Shown one piece after another: positions 8,455-15,271 of a stretch of 22,373 nt of DNA. The notes beneath the pieces were generated by a model. The model was not told the DNA's origin. It made no database searches and saw only the letters and a list, made by a program, of their open reading frames with translations. The number at the start of each line of letters is the position of its first letter. Positions within the stretch are counted from its first letter, which is position 1. This DNA is from an uncultured Eubacteriales bacterium (GTDB taxonomy: Bacteria; Bacillota; Clostridia; Oscillospirales; Acutalibacteraceae): assembly GCA_934444895.1 (NCBI GenBank), contig CAKSDA010000013.1, forward strand, positions 1 to 22,373. Direction: 5' to 3'. Position numbers and translations under genes: made by a program.

Positions 8455-8471
8455 TTTAAAGTAAAGATAAT

Positions 8472-8502
8472 TTAGTTTAGATTTCAAATAAATCTAAACT
8501 AA
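8472..8502 (+). repeat. 13-bp perfect hairpin after the dockerin gene
   Basis: TTAGTTTAGATTT (8472-8484) and its exact complement (8490-8502) flank the loop CAAAT. It is AT-rich and lacks a proper T-tract; it may protect the mRNA 3' end or act as a weak first terminator before the stronger one at 8513. Confidence 0.55.
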
Positions 8503-8512
8503 CAGTTTTAAC

Positions 8513-8556
8513 AATTGCTCCTTAGCCTAATGTTCGGCTAAGGAGCAATTTTTATT
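8513..8556 (+). terminator. Strong terminator of the dockerin gene
   Basis: A perfect 15-bp stem (8513-8527 with 8536-8550, core TTGCTCCTTAGCC) closes an 8-base loop and is followed by TTTATTTC. It is the main rho-independent terminator for the gene ending at 8454. Confidence 0.92.
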
Positions 8557-8936
8557 TCTACATTATGTTCTATATTATGTATACAGTTCCTCCCGGATTA
8601 TTCATATTGCCGACAAATTACACTGCAAGCAACCCTTTGCAAAAGGCAGAAGAGCTTTATTAAAAGACATAAATTTATGTTGTTCCGCTTCAAAACAATA
8701 TGGCTTTCTTCCTTTAATTATTGCGAAAATATGGCAAAAAAATCAAAAACAATTAATTTTGTATTAACATTTGTTTCTATCCCCTGCAATATTCAGTTTG
8801 TAATATTAAATCCGTGATATTACTGCAAACGAATAAAAATTTGTAGATTTGGACCGACCGAAAAGTGTTGAACTTGATAGGTACGAACTGCCGGGCAAAC
8901 GGCACAGATCAACAAAAATCAAAACGGAGGGTTAAT
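8557..8936. other. Non-coding leader region of the ABC exporter operon with two palindromic structures
   Basis: No gene is seen in these 380 bases. Two structures stand out. GTTTG-TAATAT (8796-8806) pairs with ATATTA-CTG-CAAAC (8817-8830), an operator-like two-part palindrome. TTGAT (8874-8878) / ATCAA (8908-8912) encloses TGCCG (8889-8893) / CGGCA (8900-8904), a stacked hairpin just before the permease ribosome site. No confident -35/-10 pair was found. Either structure could bind a regulator or act in the leader RNA. Confidence 0.35.
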
Positions 8937-10934
8937 ATGTATATTGTAAAAAATGCATTCCGCTGTATTTCAAGATCAAAAGGACGAAATATACTTATCG
9001 GTATAATTGTACTTGTTTTATCTGCGTCATCATGCATAGGGCTTTCAATAAAGCAATCAAACAAAATTTTAAAAAAGCAATACGCAAATTCGGTTGAGAT
9101 TACCGCAACCGTAAACCAAAAAAATGTAAAGGAAAACGGAAGTATTTCCCTGGATACTATAAAAAGCCTTGCAGAAAATTCTTCGGTAAAAAGCATGTAT
9201 TATACTTCTCAGTTATACTTTTCGGCAGGAGACAACATCGAACCGCTTGATGTTGCCGGATCTTTTAAGCAAAATAAAGATTTTAAGGATAAATACGGAA
9301 ATATTAAAAACGGAGAAAGCAAGACTTCATCCACAACATCAACAACATCTGCAACAAGCAAGACCTCTTCAACCACCGCAGAATTAAACTCGTCGGACGC
9401 CGAAACACTGTCTCTTACAAACTCGGTCGCTGTTATTCCGCTTGGAAACAGTGCGTCTTCGAATTCCCTCTCGGAATCCCAAGATAACAATAAAAACAAT
9501 CCTTCAGAAAACGGCGAAAACGGCTCACAAAACTCAAACGCCTCAAATTCTTCAAACGATTCAAATACCTCCAAACCCTCAAACGAAAATAAAAGCGATA
9601 CAAAAGAAGATAAAGCTCCTGATAACGCTTCAAACAAAAGCGATACGAAAAACGCAGGCAATTCCGATAATGCTGCCGATAACAAACCATCCGGCGGCGA
9701 AACGGATTTTCCACAAAAAAACGATAACGATTTTAAAAGACCGGGCGATACCTTTATAACAAATCAGTTTTTCTTTAACATGGCGTCTATGAATGATTTT
9801 ACTGTTATAGGCTGCTCTTCAACCGAAGCCCTGCCGGAATATATTTCCGCTCTTAATGTTATAGATACCGAATCCTCTGATCTTGGCTGTGTAATTTCAA
9901 AAAATCTTGCAGAAAAGAACAGTTTATCGGTTGGAAATACCTTTACACTTAAAAACCCAAACAACGAAAATGAGTCATATGAATTTAAAATTTTGGGAAT
10001 TTGCGATTATTCTGAATCTGATAATAATTCAAACACCGCCTCTAACGCCTCCTTTGCGGACAACTGTATTTATATAAGCGGTACTGCCCTTTCAAAAATT
10101 GTCGGCGAATCCGAAACAAAGAACTCAGGCTCTTCGTCAAACAGCGAAAAAACTGCACTTTCCCCCACATACATCGGCACATTTGTGTTTTCAAATTTAG
10201 ACAATTATAACAGTTTTAAATCCGGGCTTGATGACAGTTATTCTGTCACTTCACAGGATGTTGATAATTATACACAAAGTGTCAGCCAACTTGAAAATTT
10301 GGGGAAATATGCAGTATACTTTTTAATAGTAATATTTGCAATAGGCGCTTTTGTGCTTATCGCAATCAATCTGTTGAATATAAGAGACCGAAAATACGAA
10401 ATAGGGGTTCTAACCGCTATAGGAATGAAAAAGTCAAAGGTTGCGCTTCAATTTGTTATTGAACTGTTTGTGGTAACCTTTGCAGCTTTGATAATAGGAA
10501 GCGGAATCGGAACAGCCGTCTCGGTACCCGTAACAAACAAATTGTTAACGGCGGTTAACACAACTAAATCATACAGCGAAGAAATGCCGGGATCCGAAAA
10601 TAAAAGCCAGGGCGCAGAGATTAAAAATTCCGACAGCAGTTCTGACGGCGAGATTGGAAACGGCTCTGCAAACGATTCCGCAAATGGGTCTGAAGGCATT
10701 TCCGAGAACAATTCCAAACAGCCTGAAATAAGCCCGGAAAGAAATAATTCCGAAATGGGGCGGTTCAAAGCCAAAGCGAACAATTACATTTTAAAAATCA
10801 ATTCTGCGACCGATATTACGGTAATTCTTCAAATGGTTGTTGTAGGAATAGCCCTTACTCTCGTTTCGTCCTTTGTTTCGGTTATATTTGTAATGAGATA
10901 TGAACCTTTGAAAATTTTAAGCAGCAGAGACTGA
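8937..10934 (+). CDS. ABC transporter permease (MacB/FtsX type) with long Ser/Asn-rich extracellular insert
   Basis: About 665 residues from ATG 8937, chosen because GGAGGG (8926-8931) lies 5 bases upstream; an in-frame ATG at 8865 has no ribosome site. The layout is that of MacB-like permeases: membrane segment at about 18-38, a large periplasmic-type domain outside the cell, then three segments near the C-terminus (around YFLIVIFAIGAFVLIAINLL, FVIELFVVTFAALIIGSGIG and the final MVVVGIALTLVSSFVSVIFV). The FtsX signature DRKYEIGVLTAIGMKKSKV follows the second segment. Odd features: a low-complexity Ser/Thr/Asn/Asp/Lys stretch at about 123-275 splits the extracellular domain, and a second one at about 545-610 lies between the last two segments. 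It pairs with the ATPase 16 bases downstream. The substrate is unknown; antimicrobial peptide or lipoprotein handling is known for relatives. Confidence 0.9.
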   Translation: MYIVKNAFRCISRSKGRNILIGIIVLVLSASSCIGLSIKQSNKILKKQYANSVEITATVNQKNVKENGSISLDTIKSLAENSSVKSMYYTSQLYFSAGDNIEPLDVAGSFKQNKDFKDKYGNIKNGESKTSSTTSTTSATSKTSSTTAELNSSDAETLSLTNSVAVIPLGNSASSNSLSESQDNNKNNPSENGENGSQNSNASNSSNDSNTSKPSNENKSDTKEDKAPDNASNKSDTKNAGNSDNAADNKPSGGETDFPQKNDNDFKRPGDTFITNQFFFNMASMNDFTVIGCSSTEALPEYISALNVIDTESSDLGCVISKNLAEKNSLSVGNTFTLKNPNNENESYEFKILGICDYSESDNNSNTASNASFADNCIYISGTALSKIVGESETKNSGSSSNSEKTALSPTYIGTFVFSNLDNYNSFKSGLDDSYSVTSQDVDNYTQSVSQLENLGKYAVYFLIVIFAIGAFVLIAINLLNIRDRKYEIGVLTAIGMKKSKVALQFVIELFVVTFAALIIGSGIGTAVSVPVTNKLLTAVNTTKSYSEEMPGSENKSQGAEIKNSDSSSDGEIGNGSANDSANGSEGISENNSKQPEISPERNNSEMGRFKAKANNYILKINSATDITVILQMVVVGIALTLVSSFVSVIFVMRYEPLKILSSRD

Positions 10935-10950
10935 TAAGGAGGATGTTTTT

Positions 10951-11592
10951 ATGGAAAAAATTCTTGAACTGAAAGACCTTGAATACGGATATCCGAAAAG
11001 CAATGTTAATGTAATTGAAAATCTTAACTTGTCTTTTGAAAACGGGAAAATATATGCAATTGTCGGAAAATCCGGGGCGGGAAAAACAACTCTTCTTTCT
11101 TTACTGTCCGGACTTACAAATCCGACATCCGGAAAAATACTTTATGACTCAAAGGATATTTCTAAAATCGATAAGTACAAATATCGCAGCACTCTGGTGG
11201 GGGTAATTTTCCAAAGCTTTAATCTTTTACCGCAACTGACAGCCATTGAAAATGTTGAACTTTCCATTGATATTGCAGGAAAGAAGATTAAAGACAAACG
11301 AAAAACCGCAACCGAGCTTTTAAAGAAAGTTCAGCTTGAAGACAAAGATTTAAACAGAACCGTTTTAAAACTTTCCGGAGGTCAGCAGCAACGCGTTGCC
11401 ATTGCAAGAGCTCTTGCATATGATCCGCGTGTAATACTTGCCGACGAGCCCACGGGAAACCTTGATATAGATACTCAAAACGATATTATGAAAATCTTTA
11501 AAACGCTGGCGCTTGAAGGAAAATGCGTTATAATAGTTACCCATTCTCCTGATGTGTCAAAATCCGCAGATACAGTATATAGGCTGGGATAG
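10951..11592 (+). CDS. ABC transporter ATP-binding protein (MacB/LolD-like)
   Basis: Protein of 213 residues with a full nucleotide-binding domain: Walker [10 protein letters not shown] at 39-47, Q-loop Gln88 in FQSFNLLPQ, signature LSGGQQQR at 141-148, Walker [13 protein letters not shown] at 161-172 and switch His198 in VTHSPD. It powers the permease encoded just upstream; a ribosome site AAGGAGG (10936-10942) stands 8 bases before the ATG. The protein ends soon after the H-loop (VYRLG), about 10-20 residues shorter than many relatives, with no sign of a frameshift. The operon ends at the hairpin at 11642-11674. Confidence 0.94.
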   Translation: MEKILELKDLEYGYPKSNVNVIENLNLSFENGKIYAIVGKSGAGKTTLLSLLSGLTNPTSGKILYDSKDISKIDKYKYRSTLVGVIFQSFNLLPQLTAIENVELSIDIAGKKIKDKRKTATELLKKVQLEDKDLNRTVLKLSGGQQQRVAIARALAYDPRVILADEPTGNLDIDTQNDIMKIFKTLALEGKCVIIVTHSPDVSKSADTVYRLG

Positions 11593-11641
11593 CTATTATT
11601 TGCAGCGGCAGGATTTAAAATAATTTTTTTATGAACCACAA

Positions 11642-11674
11642 AAAGGCTCGGAATGAACAAAATTCCGAGCCTTT
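11642..11674. terminator. Bidirectional terminator between ABC operon and epimerase gene
   Basis: Perfect 13-bp stem AAAGGCTCGGAAT (11642-11654) with its complement at 11662-11674 and a 7-base loop. On the minus strand it is followed by a run of T residues, serving the convergent epimerase gene; on the plus strand the T-run is short (CCTTTG). Confidence 0.85.
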
Positions 11675-11794
11675 GATGCTTATTTATATTTCCATGCTTA
11701 TTCTTTATGTTTAGGCATATAATCGATATATTATCAGATAAAATATATTATCCTGCCGATAATCACCTGTACTTTTTAAAAAATGAGGTTCTTT

Positions 11795-12640
11795 TTAGAA
11801 TTTGATTTTATGAATACAGGTGTCTGTCTTTCCGCTTTCAAGCAGAATTATGCCTGTTTTTTCGGTTATATCCCAACTGCTGCCTACAAGATCCGGAATT
11901 CCGCGCCACGGTTCAAGGCAAAGATACGGAGCACCGGGTTTTGTCCATACAAAAAGCGTTTCAAATCCTTCGAAATCAAGTTCAACCTTTTTTTCTCCGT
12001 CATTTGAATAAATCGCAACCTTACGGCTTTTTAAAGATCTGAACGCAAGTGCGTCTATGCTGAAAAACTCATATTTAAGCGGCAGAACCTTTCCGCTTTC
12101 TGAAACTCGGTTTGTATAATTTTCAAGCAGATTTCCGGTTATAACCGAGCTGTCAAAGTCCTCTTCTTTTTCAAATACCAAATTATAGTTTTCAATTCCG
12201 TTTGGAAGAGAATATCCCTCATGTCCGCCTATTGAAAATGGCATGGTTCTATCAGACAGGTTTGTAACCTCGTATTCAACCGTTATTTCACCGTTTTCAG
12301 CGGTGAATTTTGTTTTTACCTCAAAATCAAATGGGTATGATTTTTTTGTTTCGTCGTTTGAATGAAAGCTCAAAACCACGCTGTTTTCGGTTTGAGACAC
12401 AACTTCAAATTTTTGATATTTTAAAAAGCCGTGTTTAGTAAGGGTATATTCTTTTGAATTATATATGTACTTGTCATCTTTAAGGCCGCCGCAAATAGGA
12501 AAAAGAATAGGAGCCTTGCTTTTCCAGAATTTTTCATCACCCTGCCATAAACGCTCCTGCCCGTCTACCTTTATGCTTTGAAATTCCGCACCGGTAAGTG
12601 AAATATCCGCCGACAAATTTTTATTTTTGATAGTAACCAT
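11795..12640 (-). CDS. Aldose 1-epimerase family protein (LacX-like)
   Basis: Protein of 281 residues matching the galactose-mutarotase-like superfamily, LacX branch. Characteristic segments are PILFPICGGLKDDKY (44-58), KHGFLKYQKFEV with His70, FSIGGHEGYSLP with His140, and WTKPGAPYLCLEPWRG with Glu243, corresponding to the catalytic histidines and glutamate of the family. These enzymes interconvert alpha and beta anomers of free sugars in the cytoplasm; the exact sugar is not evident. It has AAGGGG before the ATG, stands alone on the minus strand between two plus-strand units, and ends at the shared hairpin at 11642-11674. Confidence 0.9.
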   Translation of the reverse strand: MVTIKNKNLSADISLTGAEFQSIKVDGQERLWQGDEKFWKSKAPILFPICGGLKDDKYIYNSKEYTLTKHGFLKYQKFEVVSQTENSVVLSFHSNDETKKSYPFDFEVKTKFTAENGEITVEYEVTNLSDRTMPFSIGGHEGYSLPNGIENYNLVFEKEEDFDSSVITGNLLENYTNRVSESGKVLPLKYEFFSIDALAFRSLKSRKVAIYSNDGEKKVELDFEGFETLFVWTKPGAPYLCLEPWRGIPDLVGSSWDITEKTGIILLESGKTDTCIHKIKF

Positions 12641-12745
12641 ATTTTTTCCCCTTAAATTGTTTTTTTATTTTCGATATATTGCGTAAATACTATAATTAAG
12701 CAAGTTTAAACTCTTGTTCTTATATTTTTAAAACAAATTGTTATT

Positions 12746-12887
12746 GTGTTGCACCCCGAAAACGAGCAGTTTTTTGTAAAGTGCATCCGACAAAGCGCAA
12801 GAATACCTGAGTATTGTAAGCTTTGAGAATGTGAAATGGCGGAAAAATTGCCGTTACAAAACAGTTTGTCCCTACAGATTGCAACAC
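12746..12887. repeat. 142-bp element with terminal inverted repeats
   Basis: GTGTTGCA (12746-12753) and TGCAACAC (12880-12887) are exact inverted ends. Inside are an AATAC-CTGA-GTATT hairpin and two partly complementary arms (around CAGTTTTTTGTAAAG and GTTACAAAACAG). It has no ORF and looks like a small mobile or structured intergenic repeat, but only one copy is seen here. It fills much of the 12641-12990 gap; the rest shows nothing recognisable. Confidence 0.4.
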
Positions 12888-12990
12888 TTATTATAATATC
12901 ACTCTGCCTTTATCATTGCAATAAAAATATATGTAAAATTAAAAGTCAGGACCGACATTTTTTGTTTTAAAATTAATTTTTTGTTTTTAC

Positions 12991-13019
12991 TTGTAAAAAT
13001 CGCGGCTGCGTGTTAAAAT
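12991..13019 (+). promoter_or_regulatory. Sigma-A promoter of mgtE
   Basis: -35 TTGTAA (12991-12996) and -10 TAAAAT (13014-13019) with a 17-base spacer. Transcription would begin near 13026, leaving an unusually long leader of about 240 nt before the mgtE ATG. Confidence 0.65.
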
Positions 13020-13086
13020 AAATGTTGCATTTGATAGGCAATTCGTCTATAACGCAACATATATCATTCTACACGAGGTGAGAAAT

Positions 13087-13194
13087 ATGGATTCCGGTAC
13101 TCGACCCCGAAGTATCAACTTAAAAATTGAATTAAAATTCAGCCGGCGGCCTGTATTTCTTAACGGAGATATTGCAAAAATCACAATTGCATAG
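13087..13194 (+). CDS. Putative 35-residue leader peptide upstream of mgtE
   Basis: ATG 13087 is preceded by GAGGTGAG (13075-13082) at proper spacing, better than many real genes in this window, and the frame closes at TAG 13192-13194. The peptide starts MDSGTRPRSINLKIEL, contains FSRRPVF at about 18-24, and ends DIAKITIA. It has no signal peptide or membrane segment and matches nothing I recognise. The codons for Ser19-Arg20-Arg21-Pro22 cover the GGCGGC segment that could pair with the terminator arm, so ribosome progress could decide folding. A cis-acting leader peptide is more likely than a trans-acting protein. Confidence 0.5.
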   Translation: MDSGTRPRSINLKIELKFSRRPVFLNGDIAKITIA

Positions 13195-13238
13195 GTGGTT
13201 TTTGTTGTTTTTCTGTTTGTGCTTATATGCATTTTTAC

Positions 13239-13268
13239 ATGCCGCCTGAAAACAGGAGGCATTTTTTT
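13239..13268 (+). terminator. Hairpin plus T-tract overlapping the mgtE ribosome site
   Basis: ATGCCGCCTG (13239-13248) pairs with CAGGAGGCAT (13253-13262) around an AAAA loop with one G-A mismatch, followed by a run of seven T (13262-13268) ending right at the mgtE ATG. The right arm contains the Shine-Dalgarno AGGAGG (13254-13259), so the same hairpin could stop transcription and block translation. Confidence 0.7.
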
Positions 13269-14642
13269 ATGACAGAAGAAATGATGGAAAGATATAACAA
13301 GATAATAGAGCTTTTATCTGAAAGAAAATTCAATAAGGTCCGCGCTCTTCTTAATGAGATGAACGAGGTTGATATTGCCGAAATAATTGATGAAACCACA
13401 CCGGAACAAGCGGTTCTTATTTTTAGGCTTCTGCCTAAAGAGCTAGCCGCAGAAGCATTCGCATATATGGATGTGACCACTAAAAAGCGTCTGGTTGAGG
13501 TTATTACTGATAAAGAATTGCGGCTTGTTATGCAGGAGCTTTTTGTTGATGATGTCGCCGATATGCTTGAGGAAATGCCGGCAAATGTTGTAAAGCGTAT
13601 GTTAAAGGTTGCAACAGCAGAGGACCGAAAGGATATAAATCGCATACTGCAATATCCTGATGACAGCGCCGGAAGTGTTCTTACTACAGAATTCGTAGAC
13701 CTGAAAGCTTCCATGAATGTTTCCGAGGCTTTTAATTACATTCGCGCCTTCGGACCTGACAAAGAAACAATTTATACATGCTATGTTACAGATAATGACC
13801 GCCACCTTGAAGGTGTTATCACGGTAAAGGAACTTCTTTTGGCAAAGTCCGAAGATGTTGTCGGTAATTTAATGGAAACAAATGTTATCTCCGCCAAAAC
13901 CACAGACGACCAGGAAGAGGTCGCCGGAGTTTTCGCCAAATATGACCTTATAGCCCTACCGGTAGTTGATTCCGAAAACCGACTGGTCGGTATAATCACG
14001 GTTGATGATATTGTTGATATCATGCAGCAGGAAACAACCGAGGATATTGAAAAAATGGCAGCTATTCTCCCGGGCGACAAACCGTATTTTAAAACCGGAG
14101 TTTTTGAAACATTTAAAAACCGTATTCCCTGGCTTTTGCTTCTTATGATATCTGCAACCTTTACCGGTATGATAATAACATCTTTTGAAAAGGCGCTTGC
14201 AGGCTCAATAATACTCACCGCATTTATTCCCATGCTTATGGATACGGGCGGAAATTCAGGAAGTCAGTCATCCGTTACCATTATACGAAGCCTGGCTTTG
14301 GGCGATGTGGAACCTAAAAACTTTTTAAAGGTAATGTGCAAGGAATTTTTGGTTGCGCTTTGCTGCGGAACCGTGCTTGCCGCCGCCAATTTTGCAAAAA
14401 TACTTTTGTTTGATAATTTGATTTTAAAAAGCGGAATAAGCGTTAGCATTGCGCTTGTTGTATGCATAACCCTCGCAATAACCGTTATTCTTGCAAAGAT
14501 AATAGGTTGCACCCTTCCGTTGCTTGCTAAAAAAATGGGATTTGATCCGGCGGTTATGGCAAGCCCGTTTATTACAACTATAGTTGACGCTATGTCACTG
14601 TTTATATACTTCAAAATAGCAACCGCGGTTCTTAATATATAA
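13269..14642 (+). CDS. mgtE: Magnesium transporter MgtE
   Basis: Protein of 457 residues, usual for MgtE, a homodimeric Mg2+ channel of the cytoplasmic membrane gated by its own cytosolic magnesium sensor. Order: MgtE N domain at about 20-125 (helical, with LPKELAAEAFAYM), CBS pair at about 135-260 (SAGSVLTTEFVDL; ALPVVDSENRLVGIITVDDIVD), connecting helix, and five membrane segments from about 286, with the pore signature PMLMDTGGNSGSQSS at 321-335. ATG 13269 is chosen because AGGAGG ends 9 bases before it; an in-frame upstream ATG (13227) falls inside the leader. Expression is probably controlled by the leader described above. tRNA-Leu follows after a short gap with its own promoter. Confidence 0.96.
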   Translation: MTEEMMERYNKIIELLSERKFNKVRALLNEMNEVDIAEIIDETTPEQAVLIFRLLPKELAAEAFAYMDVTTKKRLVEVITDKELRLVMQELFVDDVADMLEEMPANVVKRMLKVATAEDRKDINRILQYPDDSAGSVLTTEFVDLKASMNVSEAFNYIRAFGPDKETIYTCYVTDNDRHLEGVITVKELLLAKSEDVVGNLMETNVISAKTTDDQEEVAGVFAKYDLIALPVVDSENRLVGIITVDDIVDIMQQETTEDIEKMAAILPGDKPYFKTGVFETFKNRIPWLLLLMISATFTGMIITSFEKALAGSIILTAFIPMLMDTGGNSGSQSSVTIIRSLALGDVEPKNFLKVMCKEFLVALCCGTVLAAANFAKILLFDNLILKSGISVSIALVVCITLAITVILAKIIGCTLPLLAKKMGFDPAVMASPFITTIVDAMSLFIYFKIATAVLNI

Positions 14643-14657
14643 AATCTAAAAAAACAG

Positions 14658-14686
14658 TTGACATGTTAACCTTTAAATGATATAAT
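14658..14686 (+). promoter_or_regulatory. Perfect sigma-A promoter of tRNA-Leu
   Basis: TTGACA (14658-14663), 17-base spacer, TATAAT (14681-14686): an exact consensus promoter as often seen before stable RNA genes. It starts 15 bases after the mgtE stop and would initiate about 38 bases before the tRNA. Confidence 0.9.
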
Positions 14687-14730
14687 AATCACCGTTGCTG
14701 ATGCAACGTGTTAATATTATCATTTAATTT

Positions 14731-14814
14731 GCGAGTGTGCTGGAATAGGCAGACAGGCACGTTTGAGGGGCGTGTGTCTTCGACGTACGGGTTCAAGTCC
14801 CGTCACTCGCACCA
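14731..14814 (+). tRNA. tRNA-Leu (anticodon GAG)
   Basis: An 84-nt gene with acceptor stem GCGAGTG / CACTCGC, discriminator A and genome-encoded CCA (14812-14814). The anticodon stem CACGT / GCGTG frames the loop TTGAGGG, giving anticodon GAG (reads CUC/CUU leucine codons). The long variable arm (class II tRNA) and the T arm ACGGG-TTCAAGT-CCCGT agree with leucine identity. Confidence 0.95.
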
Positions 14815-14815
14815 T

Positions 14816-14863
14816 ATCGAGTGGTCATAAGGGATTTCACCTATGGCCACTCGATTTTCTTTT
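14816..14863 (+). terminator. Terminator of tRNA-Leu
   Basis: ATCGAGTGG (14816-14824) pairs with CCACTCGAT (14847-14855), extended by an inner CAT/ATG and AGG/CCT helix, followed by TTTCTTTT. Confidence 0.9.
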
Positions 14864-14897
14864 GTTTTGGCATAGCTTTTCGTAGGAAGCAGGAAGG

Positions 14898-15187
14898 TAG
14901 TGTTACAGTACTCGAACCTGTCACGCCTACGAAACAAAATTTTGAATAATACATTGCCTTAAAACTTGAAATACGGAAGTATTCCTGCGTTTTATCGGCT
15001 TCGTCTTATAACAAAATTTTTAGTTTCGATAGGTTAAAAGTTTCTGCCGCCGGATTTTTTATTCGGCGAAGCGAGAAATTTGCAGCAAGGCTGACGCCTT
15101 GCAAGAATGAACGCAAAGCCGCAATCTAAAAGGCGGCGAGCGAAACCGCGGCTGGTTCAAGTCCTGTAACACTAGGCAAAAGCCTAT
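14898..15187 (+). repeat. E1: 290-bp structured intergenic repeat element
   Basis: The element starts with TAGTGTTACAGTACTCG (14898) and ends with CAAAAGCCTAT (15177-15187); the same two ends bound a shorter copy at 16447-16542. It contains a 21-nt inverted repeat with two mismatches (14898-14918 with 15154-15174), a CGAAAC-AAAATTTT inverted pair (14930-14943 with 15015-15030), a perfect GCAAGGC-TGAC-GCCTTGC hairpin (15085-15102) and complementary GCCGCC/GGCGGC segments, so it could fold into a long rod. There is no ORF of note. This, with the tRNA terminator, accounts for most of the 14815-15271 gap. Mobility is inferred from copy ends only. Confidence 0.6.
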
Positions 15188-15271
15188 ACCGCTACAAACT
15201 GAATTACAATAAGAAATGTTTATGTCCTGTAAATTCTCCTCAAAATATGAAAGGAAAATAAGGCGACTTAT

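Larger units (their letters stand above)
13026..13268 (+). promoter_or_regulatory. Structured mgtE leader RNA (candidate attenuator)
   Basis: The leader could start within a hairpin ATGTTGC (13022-13028) / GCAACAT (13054-13060) with an inner ATAG/CTAT pairing. It then carries a small ORF with a good ribosome site (13087-13194) and ends in a terminator-shaped hairpin touching the mgtE start. GGCGGC (13145-13150), inside the small ORF, is an exact complement of GCCGCC (13241-13246), the 5' arm of the final hairpin, so an alternative antiterminator pairing exists. I could not match it to the M-box magnesium riboswitch beyond AGGTGAG, which here is simply the Shine-Dalgarno site. Mg2+ control is inferred from the downstream gene. 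Confidence 0.55.

Noticed and set aside
9209..9685. Long antisense frame of 158 codons opposite the permease insert
   Set aside because: It is a by-product of the repetitive low-complexity coding sequence on the plus strand; there is no ribosome site, and the Phe/Glu/Ser composition mirrors the repeat.
13070..13150. M-box (ykoK) magnesium riboswitch before mgtE
   Set aside because: Only AGGTGAG matches; the other conserved blocks I know for the M-box are not present, and AGGTGAG is explained as the ribosome site of the small ORF.
14898..15187. CRISPR array or integron attachment site in the repeat region
   Set aside because: There are no regularly spaced repeats, and the conserved ends do not match integron attC core sites.
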